From NCBI RefSeq assembly GCF_014203115.1, contig NZ_JACHIJ010000001.1, positions 620,001 to 684,000 on the forward strand: 64,000 nucleotides of DNA. Direction: 5' to 3'. This DNA is from Afipia massiliensis (GTDB lineage: Bacteria > Pseudomonadota > Alphaproteobacteria > Rhizobiales > Xanthobacteraceae). A program made the position numbers and the translations under genes. Every line of letters starts with the position of its first letter. The stretch's first letter is position 1. Below are positions 28,031-37,670 of this stretch, piece by piece. The notes below the pieces were generated by a model. The model was given only the letters and a program-made list of their open reading frames with translations. It ran no database searches and was not told the origin of the DNA.

Positions 28031-29014
28031 TCAGCTTACGAATGTACCGCCGAGTTCGTCTTCGATATGAATCCGAATGATGTCATCGAACGTCTTCTCA
28101 GTGGTTGTGAAGCCGAGCTTGAGCGCGCGATCGGTGACGAAGTCCCGCGGCCATCCGGCGACAATGCCGACGATGGTCGGATCGGGCTGATGTCTGATCC
28201 GTGCCGTCACGCTTGGACCTGCCACCCGCGTCAGCGCGGCGATCTGCTCACCCACCGTCGCCGAGAGGCCAGGCATGCTCAGTGCCCGGCGTGGGCCGAT
28301 GGTGCTGGTGTCCATGGTCGCGGCATGCAGCAGGAAGCCCACGGCGGAACGCGGCGACGCGTGCCAATGGCGAACATCCTCTGACACCGGCAGAATCGCT
28401 TCCTTACCGGCAAGAGGCTCGCGGATGATGTTGGAGAAGAAACCCGAAGCAGCCTTGTTCGGCAACCCGGGGCGCACGCATATGGTGGGAAGGCGGATGC
28501 TGACGCCGTCGAGCAGGCCCTTTCGGGTGTAGTCCGAAATCAGAAGCTCGCCGATCGCCTTTTGCGTGCCGTAACTCGTCAGCGGCGTCGTGAAGAACTC
28601 GTCACCGATCTTTTCAGGGAACGGCGCGCCGAACACCGCGATCGACGACGTGAATACCACGCGCGGCTTGTAGCCGTCGCCGATGGCGCGGATGGCATCG
28701 ATCAGATAGCGCGTGCCGTCGAGATTGATCCGGTACCCCTTGTCGAAATCCGCCTCAGCCTCGCCTGACACGATCGCAGCGAGATGGAAGATCACGTCCG
28801 GCTTTGCAGCCACCAGCTTTGCCACCGCTGCCTGTTCGGCGACGTCACAGGTCACAACCTCGACTGGAATGGACGTGTTCGGCTTCGTGGGGGCTACGAC
28901 ATCCTGCAGCGTCATGCGCGTGACATCGGACTTGCCGAGTCTGCCGTCGCGCGTCAGCCGTTCGACAAATTTGCGCCCGACCATGCCGGCCGCGCCGAGA
29001 ACAAGAATATGCAA
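28031..29014 (-). CDS. DenD-like NAD-dependent sugar-acid dehydrogenase (extended SDR)
   Basis: A 327-residue extended short-chain dehydrogenase/epimerase. The NAD motif is GAAGMVGRKF and the catalytic pair lies in SYGTQKAIGE; VRHWHASPRSAVGFL resembles the D-erythronate dehydrogenase (DenD) group. Uronate dehydrogenases are a related alternative. It lies between the transporter and the kinase in one operon, so it probably oxidises the imported sugar or sugar acid. HpnA, another epimerase-fold protein, was considered and rejected. Confidence 0.82.
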   Translation of the reverse strand: MHILVLGAAGMVGRKFVERLTRDGRLGKSDVTRMTLQDVVAPTKPNTSIPVEVVTCDVAEQAAVAKLVAAKPDVIFHLAAIVSGEAEADFDKGYRINLDGTRYLIDAIRAIGDGYKPRVVFTSSIAVFGAPFPEKIGDEFFTTPLTSYGTQKAIGELLISDYTRKGLLDGVSIRLPTICVRPGLPNKAASGFFSNIIREPLAGKEAILPVSEDVRHWHASPRSAVGFLLHAATMDTSTIGPRRALSMPGLSATVGEQIAALTRVAGPSVTARIRHQPDPTIVGIVAGWPRDFVTDRALKLGFTTTEKTFDDIIRIHIEDELGGTFVS

Positions 29015-29054
29015 AGCCTTCGTCCTTCCGTGGAGTTTCTTCTAGATGCCGAGA

Positions 29055-29966
29055 CTATTCCTTGACCGCACCGGTCATCGCGGACACGTAGTGCTCGACG
29101 AAGAAGGCGTAGAGGATCACCAGCGGCAGCGAGCCGACCAGTGCACCCGCCATCAGCGATCCCCATTTGTAAATGTCGCCATCGACAAATTCGTTGACGA
29201 TGGCGACGGGGACCGTCTTGTTCTGGGTCGAAGACAGGAACGTCAGCGCGTAGATAAACTCGTTCCAGCACAGCGTGAACGAGAAGATGAACGCCGAAAT
29301 CAGCCCTGGCACAGCCAGCGGCAATACGATCTTGGTCAGAATCTGCCAGCGACTGGCACCGTCGATCAGCGCACATTCCTCCAATTCATAAGGAATGGTC
29401 TTGAAGTACCCCATCAACAGCCAGGTCGAGAACGGGATCAGCAGCGTCGGATAGACCAGGATCAGCGCCAACGGTGAATCGAACAACCCGTAGGAATGGA
29501 TCACCGACGCCAGCGGAATGAACAGGATCGACGGCGGAATCAGATAGGCCAGAAAGATCGAGGCGCTGACGACATTGGCTCCCTTGAACCGCAGGCGGAC
29601 GATGGCATAGGCCGCCAGCACGCTGGCGACGATGGAGATGAACGTTGCCGCTCCTGCGACATACATCGTGTTCCACAACCAGCGCGGATATTGCGTCTCA
29701 AACAGCAGCTTCTGGATATGCTTCAGCGTCGGCTTCACAACCCAGAACGGGTTGTATGTCTCCATGTCGATCAGCTGTTCGTCGGGTTTAATCGATGTCA
29801 GCGCCATCCAGTAGAATGGAAACAGCAGAATGACGATCATGATGAACAACGGAATATAAAGCGTCACGATCTTGCTGGGCAGCGTCTCGAGATAGCTCAT
29901 GCCCTCGCTGTTGTCGGTCGACGACTGCGTTGCGGCGGCTGGCGGATGTGCGGCGTGATCGGTCAT
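29055..29966 (-). CDS. Carbohydrate ABC transporter permease (MalG type)
   Basis: A 303-residue inner-membrane permease with about six helices and the ATPase-docking EAA loop ECALIDGASRWQILTKIVLP. It pairs with the MalF-type permease upstream, the MalK-type ATPase and the binding protein of the same operon. I take the ATG at 29966, preceded by AAGGAT; the frame is open further upstream. The N-terminal 30 residues are hydrophilic. Its start codon lies inside a 44-base segment duplicated from the operon junction (see repeats). Confidence 0.9.
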   Translation of the reverse strand: MTDHAAHPPAAATQSSTDNSEGMSYLETLPSKIVTLYIPLFIMIVILLFPFYWMALTSIKPDEQLIDMETYNPFWVVKPTLKHIQKLLFETQYPRWLWNTMYVAGAATFISIVASVLAAYAIVRLRFKGANVVSASIFLAYLIPPSILFIPLASVIHSYGLFDSPLALILVYPTLLIPFSTWLLMGYFKTIPYELEECALIDGASRWQILTKIVLPLAVPGLISAFIFSFTLCWNEFIYALTFLSSTQNKTVPVAIVNEFVDGDIYKWGSLMAGALVGSLPLVILYAFFVEHYVSAMTGAVKE

Positions 29967-29993
29967 TGTCGGATCCTTGCTGCCATTTGCGCC
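29950..29993. repeat. Diverged copy B of the permease-permease junction
   Basis: 44 bases matching 30045-30088 at 38 positions. On the minus strand it contains a KWQQGSDND-encoding stretch (tail of the upstream permease, stop changed to CGA) and the real ATG of the downstream permease. Within that tail all differences but the stop change are synonymous (CAG/CAA, GGG/GGA, TCT/TCC). Confidence 0.8.
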
Positions 29994-30061
29994 ATACGCG
30001 CGCGGAGCGAGCCCCGATCGCGCGAAACCAAACACTTCAGCGGCGCGACGAGATCAGTCAT
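29963..30061 (-). CDS. Possible 32-residue bridging mini-ORF
   Basis: An ATG (30061) overlapping the stop of the MalF-type permease opens a 32-codon frame whose TGA overlaps the ATG of the MalG-type permease. It exists because of the junction duplication and begins MTDLVAP, echoing MTDHAAH of the real permease. It may keep the two permeases translationally coupled. No family resemblance; it may be no more than a coupling leader. Confidence 0.25.
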   Translation of the reverse strand: MTDLVAPLKCLVSRDRGSLRARMAQMAARIRQ

Positions 30062-30088
30062 TGTCAGACCCCTGCTGCCATTTGCGCC
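30045..30088. repeat. Copy A of the permease-permease junction
   Basis: Contains the true last codons and stop of the MalF-type permease. 38 of 44 bases match 29950-29993, 95 bases away in direct orientation. Confidence 0.8.
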
Positions 30089-31013
30089 GCTGCATGCCGA
30101 ACCAAGAGATGGTGATGGCCGCGAGCAAGAACGGGATCATGGCGGTTGCAATCGCCGCTCCCTCGCCCAGCCGGCCGCTGAGAATACCGCGCTGGTAGCT
30201 CAACGTCGCCATTAGATGAGTGGCGTTGACCGGGCCGCCGCGCGTCAGCGCCCAGATCAGCTGGAAATCGGTGAACGTGAACAGCACCGAGAAGGTCATG
30301 ACCACGGCGATGATCGGCGTCAGCAGCGGATAGGTGATGAAGCGGAAGCGCTGCCAGTTCGTCGCCCCGTCGAGCGTCGCAGCCTCATAGAGCGACGGCG
30401 ACACCGTCTGCAGACCCGCCAGCAATGTAATGGCGACGAAAGGAACGCCTCGCCAGATGTTGGCGATGATGACACTTACGCGTGCCCAGGTGGAGTCGCC
30501 CAGAAAATTGATATTCTGATTGATCAATCCCATCTTGGTCAGCGACCAGGAGATGATCGAGAACTGCGAGTCGTAGATCCACCAGAATGCGATCGCCGAC
30601 AACACAGTCGGCACAATAAACGGGATCAGGACAGCAGCCCGGATCAGCGCCTTGAACGGCATGCTGCGATTGAGCAGCAGCGCGAGGTAAAGCCCGAGCG
30701 CGAATTTGATGGCGCTGGCGATGATCGTATAGACGAGCGTATTGAACACCGATAGCCAGAAGACGCCGTCTTCCCATAACCACTCGTAGTTCTCCAGGCC
30801 GATGAATACACCGGGGCGACCGATGCGCACGTCTGTAAAGCTCATCCAGACACCAAGGCCGAGCGGATAAGCCAGAAACAGGATCAAAAAACCCGCCGCA
30901 GGCAGCATGAACCAGAGTGCGATCCAATTGTGATTCGTAATTAGACGCTGCCAGGCCGACTGCGTGCTGACGTAAGGCTTCGCTGCGGGCGCGCTTGCAG
31001 GGATCGCGGTCAT
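30054..31013 (-). CDS. Carbohydrate ABC transporter permease (MalF type)
   Basis: A 319-residue permease with about six membrane helices and the EAA loop YEAATLDGATNWQRFRFITYPLL. First of the two permeases of a CUT1-type sugar importer. The ATG at 31013 is chosen over a GTG at 31040. The last nine residues are duplicated downstream (see the repeats at 29950 and 30045). Confidence 0.9.
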   Translation of the reverse strand: MTAIPASAPAAKPYVSTQSAWQRLITNHNWIALWFMLPAAGFLILFLAYPLGLGVWMSFTDVRIGRPGVFIGLENYEWLWEDGVFWLSVFNTLVYTIIASAIKFALGLYLALLLNRSMPFKALIRAAVLIPFIVPTVLSAIAFWWIYDSQFSIISWSLTKMGLINQNINFLGDSTWARVSVIIANIWRGVPFVAITLLAGLQTVSPSLYEAATLDGATNWQRFRFITYPLLTPIIAVVMTFSVLFTFTDFQLIWALTRGGPVNATHLMATLSYQRGILSGRLGEGAAIATAMIPFLLAAITISWFGMQRRKWQQGSDND

Positions 31014-31132
31014 GGTTCGAACCTTTGTCGCGTCGTCCACAAAATGGAAACCCGCCTTGTGGAAAGATCACGCGCAGATGGTTGATCGAGAAAACCGCCG
31101 GCGCGAGATGCCCCACGCCGGCGATGTAGGCG

Positions 31133-32458
31133 TTAGCGATACAGCCGCTTGGCCTGACGTTCTGCGAAGGCAATAGAGCCCTTGAGATCTTCGCGGCCGG
31201 TGCAGTAGTTGGCGAACATATCGACGACGACGAAATCGGCAATCGCCGCCGCGGCATTTTCGCCGAGGGTGCCGAGGCCGCCTGGCGTGAGCGTGCGCTT
31301 GGCGACATCGCGATACACGGTGTTCTTCGGATCGGAGGTCCAGACCGGGTTGCTGTCGGACGCATTCAGGAACGACGACAGATAGCCCGACGCAGATGTG
31401 AGCCACGGATTGTACTGATCGGCTTCCATCATGAATGCGGTCAGCGCCTTGCACGCCTGCGGATACTTCGTGAAGTTGAAGGTCAGCATGGTGAAGGGCA
31501 GATGCAGTTCGGTCGGCTTGCCGGCCGGGCCGATCGGCATGTAGGCGTGGTTCATGTCGTCGGCGATCGCCTTGGCTTCGCGCTTCGCCGTGACGTAAAC
31601 CGATATTCCATTACAGGTGACGTGCAACTGACCGGCAACGAACGCCTTGTTGTTGGACGAGTCGTTCCATGACGCCGTGCCGGGAATGAACTCGGCATAC
31701 AGCGCCTTGACGTATTCCAGCGCCTTGGCGGTTTCCGGCGAGTTGATGATGACCTTGTCGTTCTTGTCGACGAGGTAGCCGCCATGGGTCCACAGTGCCC
31801 AGTGCAGCCAGGTATTGCCGTCACCTGACGCGTGGCCGAGCGCCATGCCGGCCGGCGTGCCGTTCTTGTTGAGCGCCTTGCAGAGTTCGAGGAAACCCGC
31901 CGTGTCCTTCGGGAATTCTTTGAAGCCTGCTTTCTCACACGAACTGATGCGATAGTTCATCAGCGCGCCGGTGCAGGCGACCGGAATGCCGATCCACTTG
32001 CCATCCTTGTTCTTGCCATAAGCATTGGCCGACTCCGCCCAGCCGCCGTACTTCTTGCCGAGATAGTCGGCGACATCGGAAACATCGATGCATTTGGTCG
32101 GCAGAAGATGCGGCAGCGAATACAGACCCCACACCATGTCGAGTCCCTGCCCGGTGTTCGCAGCGACAGATGCCTTCGGCTGAAGATCGTCATAGGATTC
32201 GTTCGTGACGTTGACTTCGACGCCAGTGGCCTTGGTAAAGGCCTGCATGATGTTCATGAAGGCAACGTCTTCGGCTTCCACGAAACGCTTCCAGCGCAGC
32301 AGGTTGATCTTGGCGCCGGCTTCAGGCTTCCATTGCGAGGTCTGCGCCCAGGCCGTGGCAAAGCCCATCAACTGGTCGACCGATACTGTCGCCGCACCGG
32401 CGAGCACGGAGGCGCCGCCCTTCAAAAGCGAACGCCGATTTGGTGTGAAATCACTCAT
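31133..32458 (-). CDS. Carbohydrate ABC transporter binding protein, Tat-exported
   Basis: A 441-residue extracellular solute-binding protein of the MalE/UgpB type. The N-terminus carries a twin-arginine signal (NRRSLLKGG followed by a hydrophobic stretch to about residue 38, ATAWAQ), so it is exported folded. The ATG is preceded by gggagag. It supplies substrate to the two permeases downstream; ligand unknown, probably a sugar or polyol. Confidence 0.9.
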   Translation of the reverse strand: MSDFTPNRRSLLKGGASVLAGAATVSVDQLMGFATAWAQTSQWKPEAGAKINLLRWKRFVEAEDVAFMNIMQAFTKATGVEVNVTNESYDDLQPKASVAANTGQGLDMVWGLYSLPHLLPTKCIDVSDVADYLGKKYGGWAESANAYGKNKDGKWIGIPVACTGALMNYRISSCEKAGFKEFPKDTAGFLELCKALNKNGTPAGMALGHASGDGNTWLHWALWTHGGYLVDKNDKVIINSPETAKALEYVKALYAEFIPGTASWNDSSNNKAFVAGQLHVTCNGISVYVTAKREAKAIADDMNHAYMPIGPAGKPTELHLPFTMLTFNFTKYPQACKALTAFMMEADQYNPWLTSASGYLSSFLNASDSNPVWTSDPKNTVYRDVAKRTLTPGGLGTLGENAAAAIADFVVVDMFANYCTGREDLKGSIAFAERQAKRLYR

Positions 32459-32536
32459 AATCTGACTCTCCCTGTTGTACCGGCTCTTGATTGTTTCGGC
32501 CGGCTGTTGGCTATGATTTTGATGTAACGCGCAACG

Positions 32537-33604
32537 CTAGTTAATGAGACGCTTTCCGGTCTCTTTGTCGAAGACATGGGCAGCGGCGGGATTTGGCCGC
32601 AGCCGAACCTTGTCGCCCGGCTTCACCGGACGACGGTCGCGAATGACTGCGATCAGGTCTTGCTGACCGATGCGGGCAACGATCTGGGTTTCCGATCCTG
32701 TCGGCTCCACCACGATGACGTCGGCCTCGATGCCGTCGTCGGCGAACTCCAGATGTTCCGGGCGGATGCCGTAGATCACGGGCTTGCCGTCCAGACCGGT
32801 GCGAGATGCCGCCAGCGGCAGCTTGCTGCCGTTCGCCGTCTCAACGTACGGGGTGTTGCTGCCGACCAGTTTGCCTTCGAGGAAGTTCATCGCCGGCGAA
32901 CCGATGAACCCGGCAACGAACCTGTTGTCCGGATGATCGTAGAGCTCAAGCGGCGAGCCCATCTGCTCGACAATTCCGTCGTGCATGACGACGATCTTGT
33001 CCGCCATGGTCATCGCCTCGATCTGATCGTGGGTGACGTAGACGGTAGTGGTCTTGAGCCGCTGATGCAGTTCCTTAATCTCGGTACGCATCGCGACGCG
33101 CAGCTTCGCATCCAGATTCGACAGCGGCTCGTCGAACAAAAACACCTGGGGGTCGCGCACGATGGCGCGCCCCATGGCAACGCGCTGACGCTGACCACCG
33201 GACAACTGCCTCGGATAACGCTCAAGCAGCGGTGTCAACGCGAGAATGTCGGCCGCGCGGTGAACGAGCTTGTCGATCTCGTCCTGTGGCGCGTCGCGCA
33301 GCTTCAGCGAGAATCCCATGTTCTTGGCCACGGTCATATGCGGGTAGAGCGCATAATTCTGGAACACCATGGCGATATCCCGCTCTTTCGGCTGAACATC
33401 GTTGACCACGCGATCGCCGATCGAAATCGTTCCCGACGAAATCTTTTCCAGGCCGGCCAGCATCCGCAACAAGGTCGACTTGCCGCAACCGGAAGGGCCA
33501 ACCAGAACGACGAACTCCCCGTCCTCGATCGGAACAGTCACGCCGTGCAGAACTTCAAATCCGCCAAACGATTTACGCACGTCGTGAATATGCACGGACG
33601 CCAT
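32537..33604 (-). CDS. Carbohydrate ABC transporter ATPase (MalK/UgpC type)
   Basis: A 355-residue ATPase: Walker [10 protein letters not shown] (36-44), signature LSGGQRQR, Walker B VFLFDEP, and a C-terminal TOBE/regulatory domain ([11 protein letters not shown]) typical of the MalK group. First gene of the minus-strand operon running through the binding protein, permeases, DenD-like dehydrogenase, kinase and aldolase. It diverges from the dehydratase operon across 257 bases. Confidence 0.92.
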   Translation of the reverse strand: MASVHIHDVRKSFGGFEVLHGVTVPIEDGEFVVLVGPSGCGKSTLLRMLAGLEKISSGTISIGDRVVNDVQPKERDIAMVFQNYALYPHMTVAKNMGFSLKLRDAPQDEIDKLVHRAADILALTPLLERYPRQLSGGQRQRVAMGRAIVRDPQVFLFDEPLSNLDAKLRVAMRTEIKELHQRLKTTTVYVTHDQIEAMTMADKIVVMHDGIVEQMGSPLELYDHPDNRFVAGFIGSPAMNFLEGKLVGSNTPYVETANGSKLPLAASRTGLDGKPVIYGIRPEHLEFADDGIEADVIVVEPTGSETQIVARIGQQDLIAVIRDRRPVKPGDKVRLRPNPAAAHVFDKETGKRLIN

Positions 33605-33718
33605 ATAGCCTCTCCTCCCTGTCGTCTCGGCGTCGTCCGGCGGAAGCCGTCGCTGCTCTGTTTTTTGTTTCGATGTTCGGAAGCGCGTCGAACCTATTCT
33701 CTGCGGTTTGCCCGTTCT

Positions 33719-33742
33719 TGCTATTAGACAGACGTATTAGCA
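33719..33742. promoter_or_regulatory. Candidate operator between the divergent sugar operons
   Basis: TGCTATTA and TATTAGCA form an imperfect inverted repeat (7 of 8 positions) separated by eight bases. It lies in the 257-base divergent region, 115 bases upstream of the ATPase start and 120 bases upstream of the dehydratase start, a good place for a shared repressor or activator. No regulator gene is nearby. Confidence 0.4.
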
Positions 33743-33861
33743 GAGATTTTCGATTTTGTCCCAAAGATCGGATGTTTGAGCCGGCAGCGTTGCAGATGCC
33801 GCTTCGACATGCAAACATTACGTACGCGGACGCACAAAGTGTGCAGTGCGGGAGAAATCTT

Positions 33862-35685
33862 GTGAAAAAAACTGACGAACACGCCGCAACAAAAAATGGC
33901 GCAAAGCGAAAACTGCGTTCCCAGCTCTGGTTCGATAATCCGGACAACCCCGGGATGACTGCGCTCTATCTCGAGCGGTACCTGAACTACGGGCTCACCC
34001 GGCATGAGCTCCAATCCGGTAAACCCATTATCGGTATCGCCCAAACCGGCAATGACCTCTCCCCCTGCAACCGGCATCATATCGAGCTCGCGCAGCGGGT
34101 CCGGGAAGGCATCCGCGAAGCCGGCGGCATTGCGATGGAATTCCCGACCCATCCCATTCAGGAAACCGGCAAGCGGCCGACGGCGGCGCTTGACCGCAAC
34201 CTGGCCTATCTCGGCCTGGTCGAAATCCTGTTCGGCTATCCCCTCGACGGCGTGATCCTGACCACCGGATGCGACAAGACCACCCCGGCCTGCATGATGG
34301 CGGCAGCAACCGTCAATATTCCTGCCATTGTTCTCTCGGGTGGACCGATGCTCAACGGCTGGTTCAACGGCGAACGAACCGGTTCCGGCACCGTGGTGTG
34401 GAAATCGCGCGAGGAAATGGCGGCGGGCAAGATCGATTACGACGAGTTCATGGACATCGTCGCTTCATCCGCACCGTCCGTCGGTCACTGCAACACCATG
34501 GGCACCGCCTCGACCATGAACTCGCTGGCGGAAGCGCTCGGCTTTTCGTTACCCGGTTGCGCAGCGATCCCTGCGCCTTACCGCGAGCGTGGCCAGATTG
34601 CCTATGAAACCGGCAAGCGCGCCGTCGAGATGGTGTGGGAAGACCTCAAGCCTTCCGACTTCCTGACTAGGAAGGCCTTCGAGAACTGCATCGTCGTCAA
34701 TTCCGCGATCGGCGGCTCGACCAACGCGCCAATCCACATCAACGCGCTGGCCCGCCACATCGGCGTCGATCTAACCATCGAGGATTGGCAGAAGTTCGGT
34801 CATGACGTGCCGCTGCTCGTGAACATGCAGCCAGCCGGATTCTATCTCGGCGAGGAGTATCACCGCGCCGGCGGCGTACCGTCGGTGGTACGCGAGTTGA
34901 TGAAGCACAAGCGCATTCACGAGGACGCGCTGACCGTCAATGGCAAGACCATGGGCGAGAATTGCAGGAATGCAGCCCCGCCGGACAGCGATGTGATCCG
35001 CACTTACGACAAGCCGCTGGTGAAGGATGCCGGCTTCATCGTTCTGCGCGGAAATCTATTCGATTCGGCGATCATGAAAACCAGCGTGATCTCGAAGGAA
35101 TTTCGCGACCGCTATCTTTCCAATCCGAAAGACCCCGAGGCCTTTGAAGGCCGCGCCATCGTGTTCGAGGGGCCGGAGGACTATCACCATCGGATCGACG
35201 ATGAATCCCTGAACATCGACGAGCACTGTATGCTGTTCGTGCGCGGCGTCGGACCGATCGGTTACCCTGGCGGCGCGGAGGTCGTGAACATGCAGCCGCC
35301 AGCGGCTCTCATAAAAAAAGGCATCACATCGCTGCCCTGCATCGGCGACGGGCGCCAATCCGGCACATCGGGTTCGCCGTCGATTCTCAATGCCTCGCCG
35401 GAAGCCGCCGCCAATGGCGGGCTTGCGATCCTGAAAACCGGCGACCGCGTGCGCATCGATCTCAACAAGGGCGAAGCCAACATCCTGATCTCCGCCGAGG
35501 ATCTGAAGAAGCGCCATGCGGATCTCAAAGCCAACGGTGGCTTCCCCTACCCGAAGAACCAGACACCATGGCAGGAGCTCTATCGCGACACCGTCGGCCA
35601 GCACGCTACCGGTGCCTGCCTGGAGCTCGCGACGCGGTATCGCAATATCGCAGGCACTATCGGCGTCGCGCGCGACAATCACTGA
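33862..35685 (+). CDS. IlvD/Edd-family aldonate dehydratase (XylD-like)
   Basis: A 607-residue iron-sulphur dehydratase. Likely [2Fe-2S] ligands are C69 (SPCNRH), C137 ([10 protein letters not shown]) and C210 ([10 protein letters not shown]). The [10 protein letters not shown] and LSGGPML segments resemble D-xylonate and related pentonate/hexonate dehydratases rather than IlvD proper. It converts an aldonate to the 2-keto-3-deoxy acid. I use the GTG at 33862, preceded by gggaga; the long upstream frame is unlike the family. First gene of a three-gene operon with two SDRs. Confidence 0.88.
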   Translation: MKKTDEHAATKNGAKRKLRSQLWFDNPDNPGMTALYLERYLNYGLTRHELQSGKPIIGIAQTGNDLSPCNRHHIELAQRVREGIREAGGIAMEFPTHPIQETGKRPTAALDRNLAYLGLVEILFGYPLDGVILTTGCDKTTPACMMAAATVNIPAIVLSGGPMLNGWFNGERTGSGTVVWKSREEMAAGKIDYDEFMDIVASSAPSVGHCNTMGTASTMNSLAEALGFSLPGCAAIPAPYRERGQIAYETGKRAVEMVWEDLKPSDFLTRKAFENCIVVNSAIGGSTNAPIHINALARHIGVDLTIEDWQKFGHDVPLLVNMQPAGFYLGEEYHRAGGVPSVVRELMKHKRIHEDALTVNGKTMGENCRNAAPPDSDVIRTYDKPLVKDAGFIVLRGNLFDSAIMKTSVISKEFRDRYLSNPKDPEAFEGRAIVFEGPEDYHHRIDDESLNIDEHCMLFVRGVGPIGYPGGAEVVNMQPPAALIKKGITSLPCIGDGRQSGTSGSPSILNASPEAAANGGLAILKTGDRVRIDLNKGEANILISAEDLKKRHADLKANGGFPYPKNQTPWQELYRDTVGQHATGACLELATRYRNIAGTIGVARDNH

Positions 35686-35706
35686 AGACAAGGGCTGAGA
35701 GAACAC

Positions 35707-36441
35707 ATGTCTGACCGACTGAAGGGCAAGCGCGCGTTCGTGACCGCTGGCGCTGCGGGCATCGGCCGCGCCTGTGCCCTCGCCTTTACCCGCGAAGGCG
35801 CGACCGTGATCGCGACCGACATTGATGAGGTCGGCCTCGCTGCGTTGAAGAAAGAAGGCGTCGCCGAAATGTACAAACTCGACGTGCGCGACACCGCGGC
35901 AGTCGAAAACATGGCGAGGACGGTCGGCAAGGTCGATATTCTGCTCAATGCAGCGGGATTCGTGCACAACGGTACCGTGCTGGACTGCACGGACGCCGAC
36001 TGGGACTTTTCCTTCGACCTGAACGTGAAGTCGATGCACCGTACGATCCGCGCGTTCCTGCCCTCGATGCTGGAGGGCGGCGGCGGATCGATCGTCAACA
36101 TTGCCTCTGCCGCCGGTGTGTTCAAGGCTGCGCCAAACCGTTATGTCTACAGCGCGACGAAGGCCGCCGTCGCGGCATTAACCCGCGCCGTGGCTGTCGA
36201 TTTCATCGCTAAGGGCATCCGCTGCAATTCGATCTGCCCCGGCACCATTGAAACGCCGTCGATGCTGGGCCGCGCAGCCGCGCTGGGTACCGGCGGCCGT
36301 GAAATGTTCGTCAGCCGCCAACCCATGGGCAGACTCGGCACTGCGGACGAAATTGCCTCACTCGCGCTTTATCTCGCCAGCGATGAAAGCGCCTTCACCA
36401 CCGGCGTCGCACACGTCATCGACGGTGGCTGGACGCTCTGA
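35707..36441 (+). CDS. SDR dehydrogenase (2-keto-3-deoxy-L-fuconate dehydrogenase-like)
   Basis: A 244-residue classical short-chain dehydrogenase: TAGAAGIGRA cofactor motif, acidic residues D38/D40 favouring NAD, catalytic S134, Y148 and K152. It resembles the group with 2-keto-3-deoxy-L-fuconate dehydrogenase and the mammalian BDH2-like enzymes. Placed 21 bases after an aldonate dehydratase, it could oxidise the 2-keto-3-deoxy product; this is inference. Confidence 0.82.
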   Translation: MSDRLKGKRAFVTAGAAGIGRACALAFTREGATVIATDIDEVGLAALKKEGVAEMYKLDVRDTAAVENMARTVGKVDILLNAAGFVHNGTVLDCTDADWDFSFDLNVKSMHRTIRAFLPSMLEGGGGSIVNIASAAGVFKAAPNRYVYSATKAAVAALTRAVAVDFIAKGIRCNSICPGTIETPSMLGRAAALGTGGREMFVSRQPMGRLGTADEIASLALYLASDESAFTTGVAHVIDGGWTL

Positions 36442-36468
36442 CAACAAGCAAGATCCCGGGAGAACGCC

Positions 36469-37215
36469 TTGAACAAGATTGATCTGAGCGGACGGTTCGC
36501 CGTCGTCACCGGCGGCGCGCAAGGGTTTGGCCGTGCCATCACCGAACGCTTCGCCGCCTCCGGCGCGAAAGTCGCGATCTGGGATTTCGACCAGGCACTG
36601 GCTGAAAAGACCGCCAAGGAGATCGGCGCTACTGTGACCGTGCTTAAGGTCGATGTCACGGATCCGGCTGCGGTCGAGGCGGCGCGCGACGCGACATTGA
36701 AAGCGTTCGGCCGCATTGACATCCTCGTCAACAACGCAGGTATCGCAGGCGTCAACAAGACGGTCGCCGATCTGTCCTATGACGAATGGCGTCAGGTGAT
36801 GAAGATTAATCTCGATGGTCCGTTCATCTGCTGCAAGGCCGTCGTCCCGGCCATGATGAAGCAGAACTACGGGCGGATCGTGAATATCGCCTCTATCGCC
36901 GGCAAGGAAGGCAACCCCAACGCGTCGCACTATTCGGCTTCGAAGGCGGGCGTAATAGCGCTGACCAAATCGCTCGGCAAGGAACTGGCCGGCACCGACA
37001 TCGCAGTCAATGCCGTAACACCTGCCGCCGCCAAGACCGCAATCTTCGACCAGATGACGCAGCAGCACATCGACTTCATGCTGTCGAAGATCCCGCGCGG
37101 ACGATTCCTGAAGGTGGAAGAACTGGCCTCCCTCGTGACGTGGATGGCGTCCGAGGAGTGCCTCTACACTACGGGGGCCGTGTTCGATATATCCGGCGGC
37201 CGCGCCACGTATTGA
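36469..37215 (+). CDS. SDR dehydrogenase (sugar dehydrogenase-like)
   Basis: A 248-residue classical SDR: TGGAQGFGRA motif, catalytic S142, Y155 and K159, and an Asp-rich turn (IWDFD, D39/D41) suggesting NAD. It starts with TTG at 36469 behind a ccgggaga ribosome site. As the third gene of the dehydratase operon it could be the aldose dehydrogenase that opens the pathway, or a sugar-acid oxidoreductase. Confidence 0.82.
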   Translation: MNKIDLSGRFAVVTGGAQGFGRAITERFAASGAKVAIWDFDQALAEKTAKEIGATVTVLKVDVTDPAAVEAARDATLKAFGRIDILVNNAGIAGVNKTVADLSYDEWRQVMKINLDGPFICCKAVVPAMMKQNYGRIVNIASIAGKEGNPNASHYSASKAGVIALTKSLGKELAGTDIAVNAVTPAAAKTAIFDQMTQQHIDFMLSKIPRGRFLKVEELASLVTWMASEECLYTTGAVFDISGGRATY

Positions 37216-37236
37216 TTCAGCCGGAGCACTCTCGGT

Positions 37237-37662
37237 CTATTTGATCGTTACCGTGATTTTCTTCGACACGACCGGCGGATCGAAGGGATAGTGCTTGGCG
37301 TCGCCCAGCACCAGTTGAAGCGTGTGTTTTCCGGGCGGCAGTTCGATGCGCGCCTCTGTCTGTCCTGCGCCGAAATGAAGATGAGACTTGTCCTGCGGGA
37401 TCGGCTCCTTCGGATCAAGCGGCTCGTTCACATCGATCAGCAGATGATGGTGACCGGCGTTGGCGTAGGTGTCGCCTGCGTGGGTTACTCCCATATTGCG
37501 CAAACCGAACCGGCACCAGAACGCCCCCTTGATTGTCATGCCATCCTGCGGCCAGACAAAATAGAGATACGCATCCTTGGCCGCCGGCGTACCTTGGGCG
37601 TGCGCTGCGAACGACAGCAATGACAGTGCCGCCGACAGCGTGATGGCCCTGATAAATTCCAT
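37237..37662 (-). CDS. Secreted DUF4399 protein
   Basis: A 141-residue protein: signal peptide (about residues 1-22, ending AAHAQ) and one DUF4399 domain with the family segments GAGQTEARIELPPGKHTLQLVLGD (split here: GAGQTEARIE, then LPPGKHTL) and a His-rich NAGHHHLLID. Its role is unknown; it is envelope-located. The ATG at 37662 follows TAGGAGG. It begins eight bases after the cyclase-FGE gene, so the two are probably co-transcribed. Confidence 0.85.
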   Translation of the reverse strand: MEFIRAITLSAALSLLSFAAHAQGTPAAKDAYLYFVWPQDGMTIKGAFWCRFGLRNMGVTHAGDTYANAGHHHLLIDVNEPLDPKEPIPQDKSHLHFGAGQTEARIELPPGKHTLQLVLGDAKHYPFDPPVVSKKITVTIK

Positions 37663-37670
37663 GACGCCTC

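Noticed and set aside
28031..29014. HpnA (hopanoid epimerase) for the extended SDR.
   Set aside because: It lies in a sugar-acid transport operon and its motifs resemble DenD rather than HpnA.
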